From Maratus speciosus (lineage: Eukaryota; Arthropoda; Arachnida; Araneae; Salticidae), in assembly GCA_963932465.1 (NCBI GenBank), contig OZ010794.1, positions 444,355,502-444,419,501 of the forward strand: 64,000 nucleotides of DNA, written 5' to 3'. The notes below the pieces were generated by a model. The model did not search any database, was not told the origin of the DNA, and saw nothing but the letters and a program-made list of their open reading frames with translations. A program made the translations under genes and the position numbers. Below are positions 1 to 11,285 of the stretch, in pieces (the first letter of the stretch is position 1; the number at the start of each line of letters is the position of its first letter).

Positions 1-160
1 AAAAAAGGGAAAAAGAAAGAGAGAGAAGGGATGGAGGAAAGGGGAAAAAGGGGAAAGGGGGAGGAAAAAAAGAAAAAAAGGGAAGAATAGGGAAAAAAGG
101 AAAAAATTGAAAAGAAAAAAAAGAGAGAGGGGAGGATATAGGGAATTATAACCTATTCAA
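1..160. repeat. Purine-rich low-complexity tract
   Basis: Almost pure A/G sequence on the plus strand, a mixture of short A and G runs. No coding potential is seen. It may be the edge of a simple-repeat array that continues outside the window. Confidence 0.9.
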
Positions 161-1130
161 TTATGTACATCATTCATACTTTTCTGATTAATTTAGATGT
201 CCAGTTCCTCCCAGCTCCTCTCCCTCTTTTCGTGCCGGGCTCCCACAACAGTCTCTTATAGCGTTTTTAGCTCAAGTGCGGCCGGGACTTCAATTTACGT
301 GGAGTATCTCATATTTGTTATAACATGCTATAAAGTTTCAAGTTCTTGTCCATTAACTAAAGCTCTAACTGCAGTTCTGGTCGCTGCTCATTAATTATAT
401 AATTGCATAACAACTATTATTTTATTTGGTTTGGGGGGTTTTGGGAACCATTCTGTATGGCGCGCATTTTTTTTTTTTCTACCAGCCATTCATTTTCTGC
501 CTATGGGAGATGGATCGGTACTCTAAGTGTATCATTTTGTATTTAGTGAATAAAAGTTTTGTGTATGTGCTCCAAACTATTTTTTAATTATCTGGTATAC
601 ATGTGTAGATATTATAATCTACTAGTTTAATATTTATATTTTTTTTTATCTTCATTCTACATGTACATGAGCTTCAATAAGCACAGGAAACTATCCTCTT
701 TTTTCCCCCTTCTTCATTTGACAAATAATAGACTATCACTATCAATTACTTATATTATTTTATTTATTTTAATATTCAAAATTGTCCTTCAGCAAAAGCA
801 TCACCTTCTTTTCACTAAGTCATTTACGATAGTCACGGCTATTGGTTTTTACTTTTTCCTATCTATATTCCTTTCTTTCTACGATATACGGTGGGGACCT
901 AGTGATACCTCAATCTATCGTTTACTTTTACAATAATCTATTATACAGAACGATCCGTTAAAATAATATCAACTATCTTTATTACTTGGGCTATATGTTT
1001 TAACATAATATAAAATGAATGACTCTATGTTATGATACAAGTTTACATATTTTGAATTGTTCTATTGTGGTGACTTAACGAACTCAAAATAATATATAGT
1101 CACAAGTATGCTCTAGTAACCGGCCTGGAC
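161..1130. other. Unassigned AT-rich sequence
   Basis: No gene, repeat or RNA is recognisable. Short open frames (197-394 and 661-936) have no domain and look like chance. The last part may contain the 5' untranslated leader of the LINE that follows, but its 5' edge cannot be placed. Confidence 0.6.
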
Positions 1131-2829
1131 ATGGAAGAAAGTGATAAGTATTTGAATAACTCTTCCAAAACAGAAACTTTGTTTGAAATTAAAAGTTCAC
1201 TAAAAAAATCATCAAAACCGAGATCGAATTCGACACCGGACAAACTTCCACTATTAAATCAGGAGACAAAGTGGTCAAATAAATTCACTCTAAAGCGTAC
1301 ACGACAAAACTCCAGTCAATCTTCACAAGCGCTAAAGTCAACCCCAACAAATAAAAATGTAATAAAGTTTAACCTAGAAGTAGCGAAGACACTTTCAATA
1401 ACAGAGCTGCTTGAAATTCACAATGGTCTTCTAAAATCACACGAAACAGGATCCAGTAAAGAAGTCGACAAATATTGGCAATTAATTCAAAAAAAACATC
1501 CAAATCATTGAAAATCAGCTACGAAACGCATCTCAACAATCCCAAGACCTAAAACAAATAACAACCGAAAAGGAAGAGTGGTACAACAAGGCAATCGACC
1601 TGGAACAAGAATTAAAAGACAGAAAGCAACAATTTGAAGTTTATATACAACAAAAAGACAATAGAATTCAAGAACTAACTCGGGAGATAGATTCTCTGAA
1701 ATCATACAATGAATTGTCCAACAAGGATGAAGCAGGAATTTTGAACTTAAAAGAGAAAGAAATTTCTAATCTCCACCTAACGATAGAAGAAAAGAATCAA
1801 CTAATTAAAGAGTTAAAAGAAAAATTATATACCCAGTCCCAAAAAAGATCACAAGTAGGACTCCCTTCAATAAGAGAAATGGTGATAGATGAATCTATAC
1901 TTCAAGATATCAACCAAAAATTACATTCAATTGAAGCAAATACAGAATTCTTAAAAAATTCGTTTCAAAGCCCATTAGAAAAAATCCCAACGGTTAGCCA
2001 ACAACATTCACTATCATCAAAACCTCTGTATTCAGAGAAAATCAGTGCGGTTTATAAAAATCCAAAAACCACCTCTGAGTCCGCCATACTTTTAAAGAAG
2101 ACACAGGCAACAAAAACTTCACTCCACACAATTAGAAATCTTCTTAATACGGAGACAAAGAACATTCCGGACCTCCCTAAAATCTACTGCGAAACAGCTC
2201 GTGATCGAAACACCTTAATTATAAGATCCAACAGTGAAGAAAATACTGAAAAAACCCTCCGAATAATAGAAGGAATTGAAAGACTTAAAGATATCACTGA
2301 ATTAACGTACAAAACTATAAATTTTAAGAAGATAATTGTTCTTGGAATCCCTTTATTTACTCAACCAGAAGAAGTCACAGAGAAAATCTTGAAAGATTAT
2401 GATCGAGAATTCCCAATAGCGATACATAAAAAAATTCACCGAGAAAAATCACAAATTTACCATTTGGTCCTGGATTTAGATATCAATTACGCCCGTCATC
2501 TGACGAAGCAAGGCCGTATCCTGATTGGATTTAATTCCTGTAAAGTTGCGGATTATCGCCCAATAATCCGCTGCTCGCAATGCCAACGATATGGCCATAC
2601 AGGTAACAACTGTAGATTTGAAGCTGCCTGTGCTATTTGTGCGTATAATCACACAACAACAACTTGCCCAAATAAAGAAGATCCTAAGAAAATATGCTGC
2701 ATCAATTGTCTGAACACAAAACATGATTTCCCACACAGAGCGGATTCAAATGAATGTCCATTATTTAAACTTCGATTTCAATCGAGGAAAACCTTCATAA
2801 ATGTATCTGCTCCACATTCAACCAACTAA
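1131..2829 (+). pseudogene. LINE ORF1 protein, frameshifted
   Basis: Gag-like nucleic-acid-binding protein of the LINE, which packages the element RNA. It begins at an ATG at 1131 and reads in frame until an A run at 1489-1496. One extra A there moves the reading to the next frame, and the original frame stops at 1509-1511. The second frame is open from about 1492 to the stop at 2827-2829. After the shift come a charged heptad-rich stretch (about 1500-1850, probable coiled coil), then three CCHC-type knuckles at about 2570-2760. Two have CX2CX4HX4C or CX2CX3HX4C spacing, and the third starts CINC and is less regular. The order coiled coil, RRM-like region, zinc knuckles is normal for this group. 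One shift from intact suggests a fairly young copy. Confidence 0.85.
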
Positions 2830-2951
2830 ACAATACAAAAATCGTTTCATCAAATACAAACAAAAACTCAAACTCACCTTCAATTCCAAATTCTACTCAA
2901 ATTTCTCATCTCTTGGACTCAAACTCTTCTTCGCAAGGACAACATCAAAAC

Positions 2952-5900
2952 ATGCAAGTACCTTCAACAACTAATCAAATATCATCATCCTTTAAAATAG
3001 CACAGATTAATCTTCAAAAGAATAAAAGTGCAACAGCTTCACTCCTTCAATTCTTAATTCAAGAAGACTACAAAATAGCATGCATACAGGACTCCAATAT
3101 AGTCAAAGGAAGACCACATGGCCTTCCCTCAGGACTTCCTTGCTACTCTTCAAAAAAAAAAAGAATTGCCAAATAATAATCATAGATACATCGTTACAAC
3201 ATATAAGAGTTCAACAAAATGATAACTCAGTCTTCGTGAATATCTCCTCAACAGAAGGACAAATAACTGTTGGCAGTCAGTATTCCGCACCATCGGCTAA
3301 TTTAAAAGAAGATCTACAAGATTGGGCGAACACGTCGGGTATGAGTTCAAAACTTCTGTTGCTGGGTGATTTGAATGCTCATAGTGTCCTGTGGGGGTAT
3401 GAGAATGATAACGAAAAAGGACAACACCTCATCAATCATCTCAATATGATGCACTTATTAGTCCTAAATGATCCTTTCTCAAAACCAACATTTGAAACCA
3501 CGCATTTGAAAGGTTGGCCAGATGTATCACTAGCATCCTTCCCACTGTTCCCAAAAGTTTCCTTATGGACTGTTGAGGATGATATGCACTACGGTGACCA
3601 CAGGCTGATAACCTTGTATATGGATATCCAAACCCCGAAGCTTCCAAAGCGTAGATATCGGACAAAGAATGTCTCATTGAAAAAATTCAATAGAAAATTA
3701 TCTAAATCATTGCAAGAAAATAATATAACTTTCCAGGATATAAAAACGACGGGGGCATTCGAAAAAGAGTACGACAACTTTATAAATATAATAACACAAA
3801 CCTGTGACCATACTTTAAAGAAAAAAAACTCCACATTTAAACCAACAGTTTCTTGGTGGACAGCGGAACTTAGGAAAATGAGAAGCTTTGTTAAAGCACT
3901 TTATAGGAAAACAAAACTTTTGTCTGCATCAGAGGAAGACATGATCAAATTAAAAAAGTATAGAGCACTCTATAAAAAGAAAGTTCTGGAAGCAAAGAAA
4001 ACAGCGTGGAGTTCTTTTTCCTCAAATACCAAAGACCCCTTTGGGAAACTAAAAAAAGACGGCATTTAGAGATTTTTACAGACAGGAAGTCTACGCTCTT
4101 TCTGATTCCACTACAGCAACCCACTCAAGGCAATCTTTTTATGCAGAAATTGCCAATTCAATATTTGGTCCTTCGGACTTGCAACCGCATCAGAATTCAT
4201 CCGCGCTCAACCCAGCCAGTTAATCCATTTATACTCCAAGAACTAAAAGCTGCCATCTTCTCGTTCAATCGGAATAAAGCACCAGGTCCTGATAATGTTG
4301 ACCATCTGATTGTACGAAATATTTACCACTCACATTCATCTCTATTACTGAATCTTTACAATACTCTATTAAACTTAAATTACTTCCCAAAAAGTTGGAA
4401 AATTGGAGAACTAGTCTTTTTTCTAAAGGCAGGTAAGGACCCACAATCTGCTCAGTCATACAGACCAATAACTCTACTCCCAATTCTGGGGAAAATTTTT
4501 GAAAAATTATTATTAAAACGAATAAATTATCATTTTCGAAATTCGACAGTTCTACAGAGTTCTCAACACGGATTCTTAGAGGGTAAATCGGCTGAATCAG
4601 CGATACAAGAAGTTCTCTCAACAATTGACTTACTTCAACAAGAAAACAACTACATTTCATTAATATCATTAGACATCCAAAATGCTTTTGACAACTTACC
4701 TTGGGACGCAACAATCCAAGAACTGGAATTTTTGGGGTTGGAGGAGCCATATGTTAATATCCTGAAATCCTTTTTATCTCACAGAGGAGCGAAACCAAAT
4801 TGGCTAGCACAAGAAATTCATTGGTTTAGGAAGGGGTGCCCACAAGGTTCATGCTTTGGGCCCTTCCTATGGAGAATCTTCCTAAACGCTCTCTTACGCC
4901 ATTTAAAATCGTTAGGTTACATAATAATAGCTTATGCAGATGACATTTTAATTATATTAAATGGTAAAACAAGGCGAGAATTAGAAAAATTAGGAAAGGA
5001 CATCTTAGATTATATTAGTAGGTGGATGTCAAATCACAACATGAAAATATCTTACAATAAATGTAAAGTTCTCCACCTTAGAAGACCAAAATTTTTGAAA
5101 AGAGCTCCAACACTCAAAATTGACAACCATTCATTAAAAAGTGAGCCAACTTTAGAATACTTAGGTATCGTTCTGGATAGTACGTTGTCGTTTCTCCCCC
5201 ATTTACGAAAGAAAAGGCAGGAAATTACACAACTTTCGCAAGACCTATTGAAGTTTGCCTCAGCTTACGGAGGGATAAATAAATTAATTCTGAAGATTTG
5301 GTACAATAGTATCTTGGAGAAGAAAATCACGTATGCTGCAGCAACTTGGTTTCACCGGATAAGCAAAGCCCATGGGCTTCGTCTGATCTCATCAATACAA
5401 TACCAATGCCTGTTATTAGTTTCACGTGCCTACAGAAAAACTTCGGCGGATGCCCTTTGTGTTTTAACAGGTATCCCGCCCTTGGCACTTCAACTTGAAT
5501 ATATAGCAACAACAGGAAGAGTCTTACGTCTTGGAATCCCGACAGAAAATCAAGAACCAATATTTTACCAACCAAAAATGAAGTCAGATCAAGTTGAACC
5601 ATTTAAAGAATATTTCTTTCAAATAGATCCAGAAAATACTCCACATGTAGAAATAAACATTTATACGGATGGTTCCAAGATGGAAGATGAAACGGCATAT
5701 GCCTTCTGTGTGTATCAGAGAGGAGAGTTAATCCACGAGGATCAAACTAAGTTAAGTAAAGAAAATACTGTTTTTCAGGCAGAACTCCTGGCCATAGAAG
5801 AGGCTGTGCTGTGGATTAGGAACTCCCCTCATAAAGAAGTATTAATACACTCGGACAGTCTCTCAAGTCTCTTAGCAATAGAAGATGTTTTTTCAAAAAA

Positions 5901-6720
5901 TCTCATCGCAGTACAAATTATCAAACTACTCCAAGAAACAAGAAAAAAGATCTTCTTTAACCCTAGAACTACCGGAAATTTTACTCAAGTTTTATAAAAA
6001 CATTCTACACCAGAATTTTTACTTAAAACTATTTAATTTGTTTATTTAACTTATTATTGTCTGATTTATACATTTAGTTTGTTTTGAAGAAATTTCTGGT
6101 TTGAATAAATATTTTGAATGTACATGTCGGGTCCAATGGACCCGTCTGGTAGACGGAAGGTTAAATGGGTCCGTGGACATGTGGGTAATGTGGGGAATGA
6201 GCATGCAGATTCTTTGGCAAAAGAAGCAACCAATGCCACATCACATGCCAAATACAAATTCTTTCCCAACCCTCCTTCTTACTTTAAGAAGCTTCTAAAA
6301 TCATCTCTACACGAACAATGGCAGACTCGCTGGGACTATGGTACCACAGGACGGTACACATACGCTTTAGCCCCAAAAGTCTCGGAAAAGAGAATCCTGC
6401 TGCATAGAAATCTTTTTCTGTTTGCCACTAACCACGGCCCATTTTCATCATATCTTTATAAATTTGACAGGGTTCCTTCTCCATTATGTGTATGCGGTCA
6501 GCGAGCTACATCATTGCATTATATCTTTAACTGTACCCTTACATCATATTACCATATAAGAAAATCTCCAAAAATTTCTTTGTCTCAGTGGTTCTCAGTG
6601 GTTTTGTCAAATCCATCATTTTGTCAAAAGATAATTGAATGTATGAAAGTTTTAGAAAACAACCATTATTTGTTTCAAAATGTTTTGCCATTTATAGATG
6701 ATGATGAGAACGTATCTTAA
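2952..6720 (+). pseudogene. LINE ORF2: endonuclease, RT and RNase H, broken
   Basis: The polyprotein nicks target DNA and reverse-transcribes the element RNA. The first ATG is at 2952, in a frame open from ORF1 onward. Endonuclease: KIAQINLQKNKSA near the start, GDLNAH at about 3366, WPDVS and a GDHR motif at about 3595. The usual catalytic QE reads QD. RT (about 4270-5240): APGPDNV, YRPITLLP, LDIQNAFDNLPW, GCPQGS, YADD and EYLGIVLD. RNase H: YTDGS, QAELLAIE and HSDSLSS, with the last acidic motif NEHAD after 6161. Breaks: an A-run shift near 3151-3176, another at 4051-4057, a third near 4215, and a 204-nt interruption at 5961-6164. The tail carries a CVCG...H...C-type motif (about 6488-6533). 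All shifts together show it cannot be translated as one protein. Confidence 0.9.
5961..6160. mobile_element. piggyBac-like MITE (200 bp) in the LINE RNase H
   Basis: It is flanked by TTAA at 5957-5960 and 6161-6164. The left end reads CCCTAGAACTACCGGA and the right end, reversed, CCTTCCGTCTACCAGA; 11 of 16 positions match. Removing 204 nt (element plus one TTAA) exactly rejoins the RNase H frame between KKIFF and KWVRGHVG. A perfect 7-bp-arm hairpin (6128-6144) lies 16 bases inside the right end. It has no coding capacity. Confidence 0.88.
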
Positions 6721-7160
6721 CAAATAGACAGATACCACCAATTCAAAATAAACTCTTAGCCACAAACAACACGATTGAACTATAATTGAACTGTTGCAAG
6801 AACAATAGACTTTTGAACTTTTGTGTGTGTATATAATTATATAATATTCATCATAATTATTCACTATTTTACCTATTTTTTATAGTCTACATTATTTTTA
6901 AAATTATGAATCTCTTTCTAATTTAGTATACATATACGTAGCTTTTATTGTATTTTTGCAGAACGCCCAGCTTTGCAGAGTAATTGAGCTTTTGCCGCTC
7001 CAACAAGTTTAAAAATCCTATTATCTATTATCTCATGATCTTATTAATTACAAATATCTAAATTTCTCTCGTAAACGCCCAGTAAAAATTGGGCTTTCCA
7101 TCGTGTATATATTGTACTTATATTGTATTTAATCTTAATATTCTCAATTGGCTTTCCTGT

Positions 7161-7194
7161 AGGTCCCTTCGGGCCTTTTATTTATTATTATTAT
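7161..7194 (+). repeat. LINE 3' hairpin and TTA tail
   Basis: AGGTCCCTTCGGGCCT folds into a short hairpin with a UUCG-type loop and is followed by a (TTA)-rich tail, then T and GT runs (about 7194-7220). Such a GC hairpin plus short tandem tail is the usual 3' end of R1/LOA-type LINEs, where RT recognises the RNA. The assignment to this LINE is by position. Confidence 0.6.
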
Positions 7195-7422
7195 TTTTTT
7201 TTTGTGTGTGTGTGTGTGTGGTGACGGCGGTAGTAGATGGAAACCGCTGGGTGGGGCTTGTGAGTGCTTAAGCCATTTGGTAGGCCTCCCCACCTAGCTG
7301 ACCTCTGTGTTGTCATTAAGATTGGCGCTTACTTGTTTGTTATTTTTTACTTCCGATCAAAATTTAAAATTCTATTAACATCTCGTTTTAATTCAAATTA
7401 AAGCTTCTAAATTTAGTGTTCA
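7195..7422. other. GT microsatellite and unassigned flank
   Basis: A short (GT)n run at about 7203-7220 is followed by about 200 bases with no recognisable feature. Confidence 0.5.
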
Positions 7423-7911
7423 AATGGCTAGTTCGAGTAGAAATAAATCTTTCATGAGTGGTAGCAAGAAAATTATATATAATGTCATTCAATTTTATGA
7501 TCAAGAAGCAAAGAAAAGAGAATTGTTCCGATAGCTGATTCTACAAAACGAGCCAGTCAAATTGCCGGGGTTTCTAGTAGTACTATTAAAAAGTTTCGCC
7601 GAGAAGCAGGAGATGAGCGTAATCCTGTTTTTTGTTCACATAAAAAATGTTAAAAGGAATGTTTGAAAAAAAAAACAGGTATAGATGAATTCGATTGCAG
7701 CGTTATTAGACAAAGACAAACTGTACACGATTTTTATGTCAAGGAGAAAACAATCCCGTCTTTAAACAAATTGCTTCCTGTTTTAAAAGAAACGATCAGT
7801 TTTAATAGGAATAAAGAAACTTTGCGTCGATTACTCCATAAAATTGGATTTAAATGGAAAAGATGCCAAAACAAAAGAGAACGATTATTGGAACTTTTTT
7901 TTAATTTTTAA
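7423..7911 (+). pseudogene. N-terminal transposase fragment with HTH, broken
   Basis: Three overlapping frames give one protein-like track. It opens with ATG at 7423 (MASSSRNKSF) and stops at about 7533. A helix-turn-helix-like stretch in another frame reads RASQIAGVSSSTIKKFRREA (about 7550-7610). A third frame from 7663 reads FYVKEKTIPSLNKLLPVLKE and RRLLHKIGFKWKRCQNKRE. This order resembles the DNA-binding part of IS630/Tc1-type (DDE_3) transposases common in arthropods; I recall the pattern and cannot confirm it here. No catalytic domain follows. At least two frame breaks and the missing C-terminal half make it a relic. Confidence 0.5.
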
Positions 7912-8074
7912 GCTTTTACGTTTTTTAGAAATATTAACTACAAAAACGTTTTTACATAAATCGATATTATTTCCCTAAAAGCACATTCTTAAGAAATGCA
8001 GCTAAACAAACACCGCTCACCCATATTTTGATAAAATCAAAGCAGACCTGACGCATGCGCAATAGCGTCTATAG
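7912..8074. other. Unassigned spacer
   Basis: No feature recognised between the transposase relic and the outer hAT element. Confidence 0.5.
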
Positions 8075-8589
8075 CAGTGTTTCTCAACCATTTTTAGTTC
8101 ACGGACACTTAAACCTTGAATTATATTTTTGTGGCACACTAAAAGCATGATGACTTACAAAAGGAAGGATTATCTATCATTACATAAGAAATGATTACAT
8201 ATAATTTTTTATTTATATGCTATCACAAACAAAATAGGCCATCAGAACCTAATAAAGAAAAAGAAAGTTATTTTAAATAAAGTGTTTATAACCCTTTTTT
8301 TATATACTTCTCGTTAATATGGATTAATATTTATGATGAAACACCTTTTTAACACTAGTATCGGTATCATTCAGCATACCATCATCAAGGCAATGAATCA
8401 TGGAATTTTCCCTTAGATATGGAGGAGAAGCGGATTCGAGGTGGTTTATTGACAGGGCTTAATTTCTACCAAACAAGTTGGAAATTGCTCGTCAAACGTT
8501 GCAAATGAGGTGCGTTCGTACTATAACTAGTTTTATAATTATTTTTTGCACCCCATATTGTACTGAATGTATAATTTTTGCACTTCATA

Positions 8590-11010
8590 AAGCGCATAGT
8601 CTGATACATCATTAAAATGTACTTCCAACATTTTTTTCCCATTCCCCGTAATGTAACGGAACACTTTTGACTGTCCCTGTAATTAAACTATACATCCGAT
8701 TTTCCTAAAATTTGAAATAGCTCAACAAAATTTTACAACAATTATATCTTTAAAATTTCAGACCATTCGGAAGGCTGTAATATCATTAAAATGCACTTGC
8801 AATAATTTTTCCCATTGGCCGTAATGTAAAGAAAAACTTTTGACTGTCCCTGTAATTAAACATACATCCGATTTTCCTAAAATTGGAAAGGGCTCGACAA
8901 AATTTTGCAACAGTTATATCTTTAAAATTTCAGATCATTCGGAAGGCTGTAATATCATTAAAATCCACTGGCAATAATTGTTCCCATTGGCCGTAATGTA
9001 AAGAAAAACTTTTGACTGTCCCTGTAATTAAACTATACATCCGATTTTTCTAAAATTTGAAAGGGCTCGACAAAATTTTGCAACAATTATATCTTTAAAA
9101 TTTCAGATCATTCGGAAGGCTCTAATATCATTAAAATGCACTTGCAATAATTTTTCCCATTGTCCGTAATGTAAAGAAAAAATTTGACTGTCCCTGTAAT
9201 TAAACTATACATCCGATTTTCCTAAAATTGGAAAGGGCTCGTCAAAATTTTGCAACAGTTATATCTTTAAAATTTCAGATCATTCGGAAGGCTGTAATAT
9301 CATTAAAATCCACTGGCAATAATTGTTCCCATTGGCCGTAATGTAAAGAAAAACTTTTGACTGTCCCTGTAATTAAACTATACATCCGATTTTTCTAAAA
9401 TTTGAAAGGGCTCGACAAAATTTTGCAACAATTATATCTTTAAAATTTCAGATCATTCGGAAGGCTCTAATATCATTAAAATGCACTTGCAATAATTTTT
9501 CCCATTGTCCGTAATGTAAAGAAAAAATTTGACTGTCCCTGTAATTAAACTATACATCCGATTTTCCTAAAATTTGAAAGGGCTCGTCAAAATTTTGCAA
9601 CAGTTATATCTTTAAAATTTCAGATCATTCGGAAGGCTCTAATATCATTAAAATGCACTTGCAATAATTTTTAACATTGGCCGTAATGTAAAGAAAAACT
9701 TTTGACTGTCCCTGTAATTAAACTATACATCCGATTTTCCTAAAATTTGAAAGGGCTCGACAAAATTTTGCAACAGTTATATCTTTAAAATTTCAGATCA
9801 TTCGGAAGGCTCTAATATCATTAAAATGCACTTGCAATAATTTTTCCCATTGTCCGTAATGTAAAGAAAAAATTTGACTGTCCCTGTAATTAAACTATAC
9901 ATCCGATTTTCCTAAAATTTGAAAGGGCTCGTCAAAATTTTGCAACAGTTATATCTTTAAAATTTCAGATCATTCGGAAGGCTCTAATATCATTAAAATG
10001 CACTTGCAATAATTTTTAACATTGGCCGTAATGTAAAGAAAAACTTTTGACTGTCCCTGTAATTAAACTATACATCCGATTTTTCTAAAATTTGAAAGGG
10101 CTCGACAAAATTTTGCAACAGTTATATCTTTAAAATTTCAGATCATTCGGAAGGCTCTAATATCATTAAAATGCACTTGCAATAATTTTTCCCATTGTCC
10201 GTAATGTAAAGAAAAAATTTGACTGTCCCTGTAATTAAACTATACATCCGATTTTCCTAAAATTTGAAAAGGCTCGTCAAAATTTTGCAACAGTTATATC
10301 TTTAAAATTTCAGATCATTCGGAAGGCTCTAATATCATTAAAATGCACTTGCAATAATTTTTAACATTGGCCGTAATGTAAAGAAAAACTTTTGACTGTC
10401 CCTGTAATTAAACTATACATCCGATTTTTCTAAAATTTGAAAGGGCTCGACAAAATTTTGCAACAATTATATCTTTAAAATTTCAGATCATTCGGAAGGC
10501 TCTAATATCATTAAAATGCACTTGCAATAATTTTTCCCATTGTCCGTAATGTAAAGAAAAAATTTGACTGTCCCTGTAATTAAACTATACATCCGATTTT
10601 CCTAAAATTTGAAAGGGCTCGTCAAAATTTTGCAACAGTTATATCTTTAAAATTTCAGATCATTCGGAAGGCTCTAATATCATTAAAATGCACTTGCAAT
10701 AATTTTTAACATTGGCCGTAATGTAAAGAAAAACTTTTGACTGTCCCTGTAATTAAACTATACATCCGATTTTCCTAAAATTTGAAAGGGCTCGACAAAA
10801 TTTTGCAACAGTTATATCTTTAAAATTTCAGATCATTCGGAAGGCTCTAATATCATTAAAATCCACTTGCAATAATTTTTCCCATTGTCCGTAATGTAAA
10901 GAAAAACTTTTGACTGCCCCTGTAATTAAACTATACATCCGATTTTTATAAAATTTGAAATGGCCCGACAAAATTTTGCAACAATCATATATTTGAAATT
11001 TCAGACCATT
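8590..11010. repeat. 172/173-bp tandem array with dimeric higher-order pattern
   Basis: The anchor CATTCGG falls at 8764, 8936, 9109, 9281, 9454, 9626, 9799, 9971, 10144, 10316, 10489, 10661, 10834 and 11007. Steps alternate 172 and 173, so the real repeat is a ~345-bp dimer. One type reads TTTTTCCCATTGTCC with a one-base deletion (AAAAAATTTGACTG); the other reads AACATTGGCC with AAAAACTTTTGACTG. Two early B-type units (8936 and 9281) share a private variant (CCACTGGCAATAATTG). Edge units are the most divergent. Confidence 0.95.
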
Positions 11011-11036
11011 CGGTTGGGTAGTTTTTGCTCTGTTAC

Positions 11037-11126
11037 ATGCGGACAGACGGACGGACAGACGGACGGACAGACGGACGGACAGACGGACGGACAGACGGAC
11101 GGACAGACGGACGGACAGACGGACTG
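11037..11126. repeat. 12-bp microsatellite (ACGGACGGACAG)n
   Basis: About seven nearly perfect copies. On the minus strand this is the GTCCGTCTGTCC tract near the 5' end of the Helentron-like element. Confidence 0.95.
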
Positions 11127-11285
11127 AACGACGACTATAGGTGCTACGTATTTATATAATTACGAACGCACCTAAAAAAAGTACCGGAGACCTAATATTA
11201 TGTGGTGCCGGTACTAACAACTGTACTGTTTCCCCCTCCCCCCCCTCCCCCTGTCACTCCTCAGCTGTCAAATATTCCACTTTTT

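Larger units (their letters stand above)
1131..7195 (+). mobile_element. R1/LOA/I-type LINE with RNase H, inactive
   Basis: A non-LTR retrotransposon with two ORFs: ORF1 with zinc knuckles, then ORF2 with an apurinic-type endonuclease, reverse transcriptase and RNase H. The 3' end is a short GC hairpin followed by a TTA-rich tail near 7177-7194. The 5' edge is set at the ORF1 start because the leader cannot be delimited. RT motifs with GCPQGS and YADD and a downstream RNase H point to the R1/LOA/I group rather than Jockey, which usually lacks RNase H. Several frameshifts and one MITE insertion make it non-autonomous. Confidence 0.9.
8474..11173 (-). mobile_element. Helentron-like element, AGGTGCG family, with 14-unit array
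   Basis: Read on the minus strand, the 5' end is AGGTGCGTTCGTA at 11173, followed by a 35-nt imperfect hairpin (11139-11173), a GTCCGTC tract, a ~172-bp tandem array, and a 3' end of type TTCCAACTTG at 8474. The 3' module matches the copy at 55457-55930, including the repeated GAACGCACCT motif about 60 nt before the end. T or A runs flank the 5' end. No target duplication is seen. No coding sequence is present. Confidence 0.75.

Noticed and set aside
661..936. 91-codon ORF near the window start
   Set aside because: Hydrophobic, T-rich translation typical of chance frames in AT-rich DNA, with no recognisable domain.
8590..11010. Centromeric satellite because of the ~172-bp unit and higher-order dimers
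   Set aside because: The array lies within a transposon with defined ends and neighbouring single-unit copies. The length match to primate alpha satellite is coincidence.
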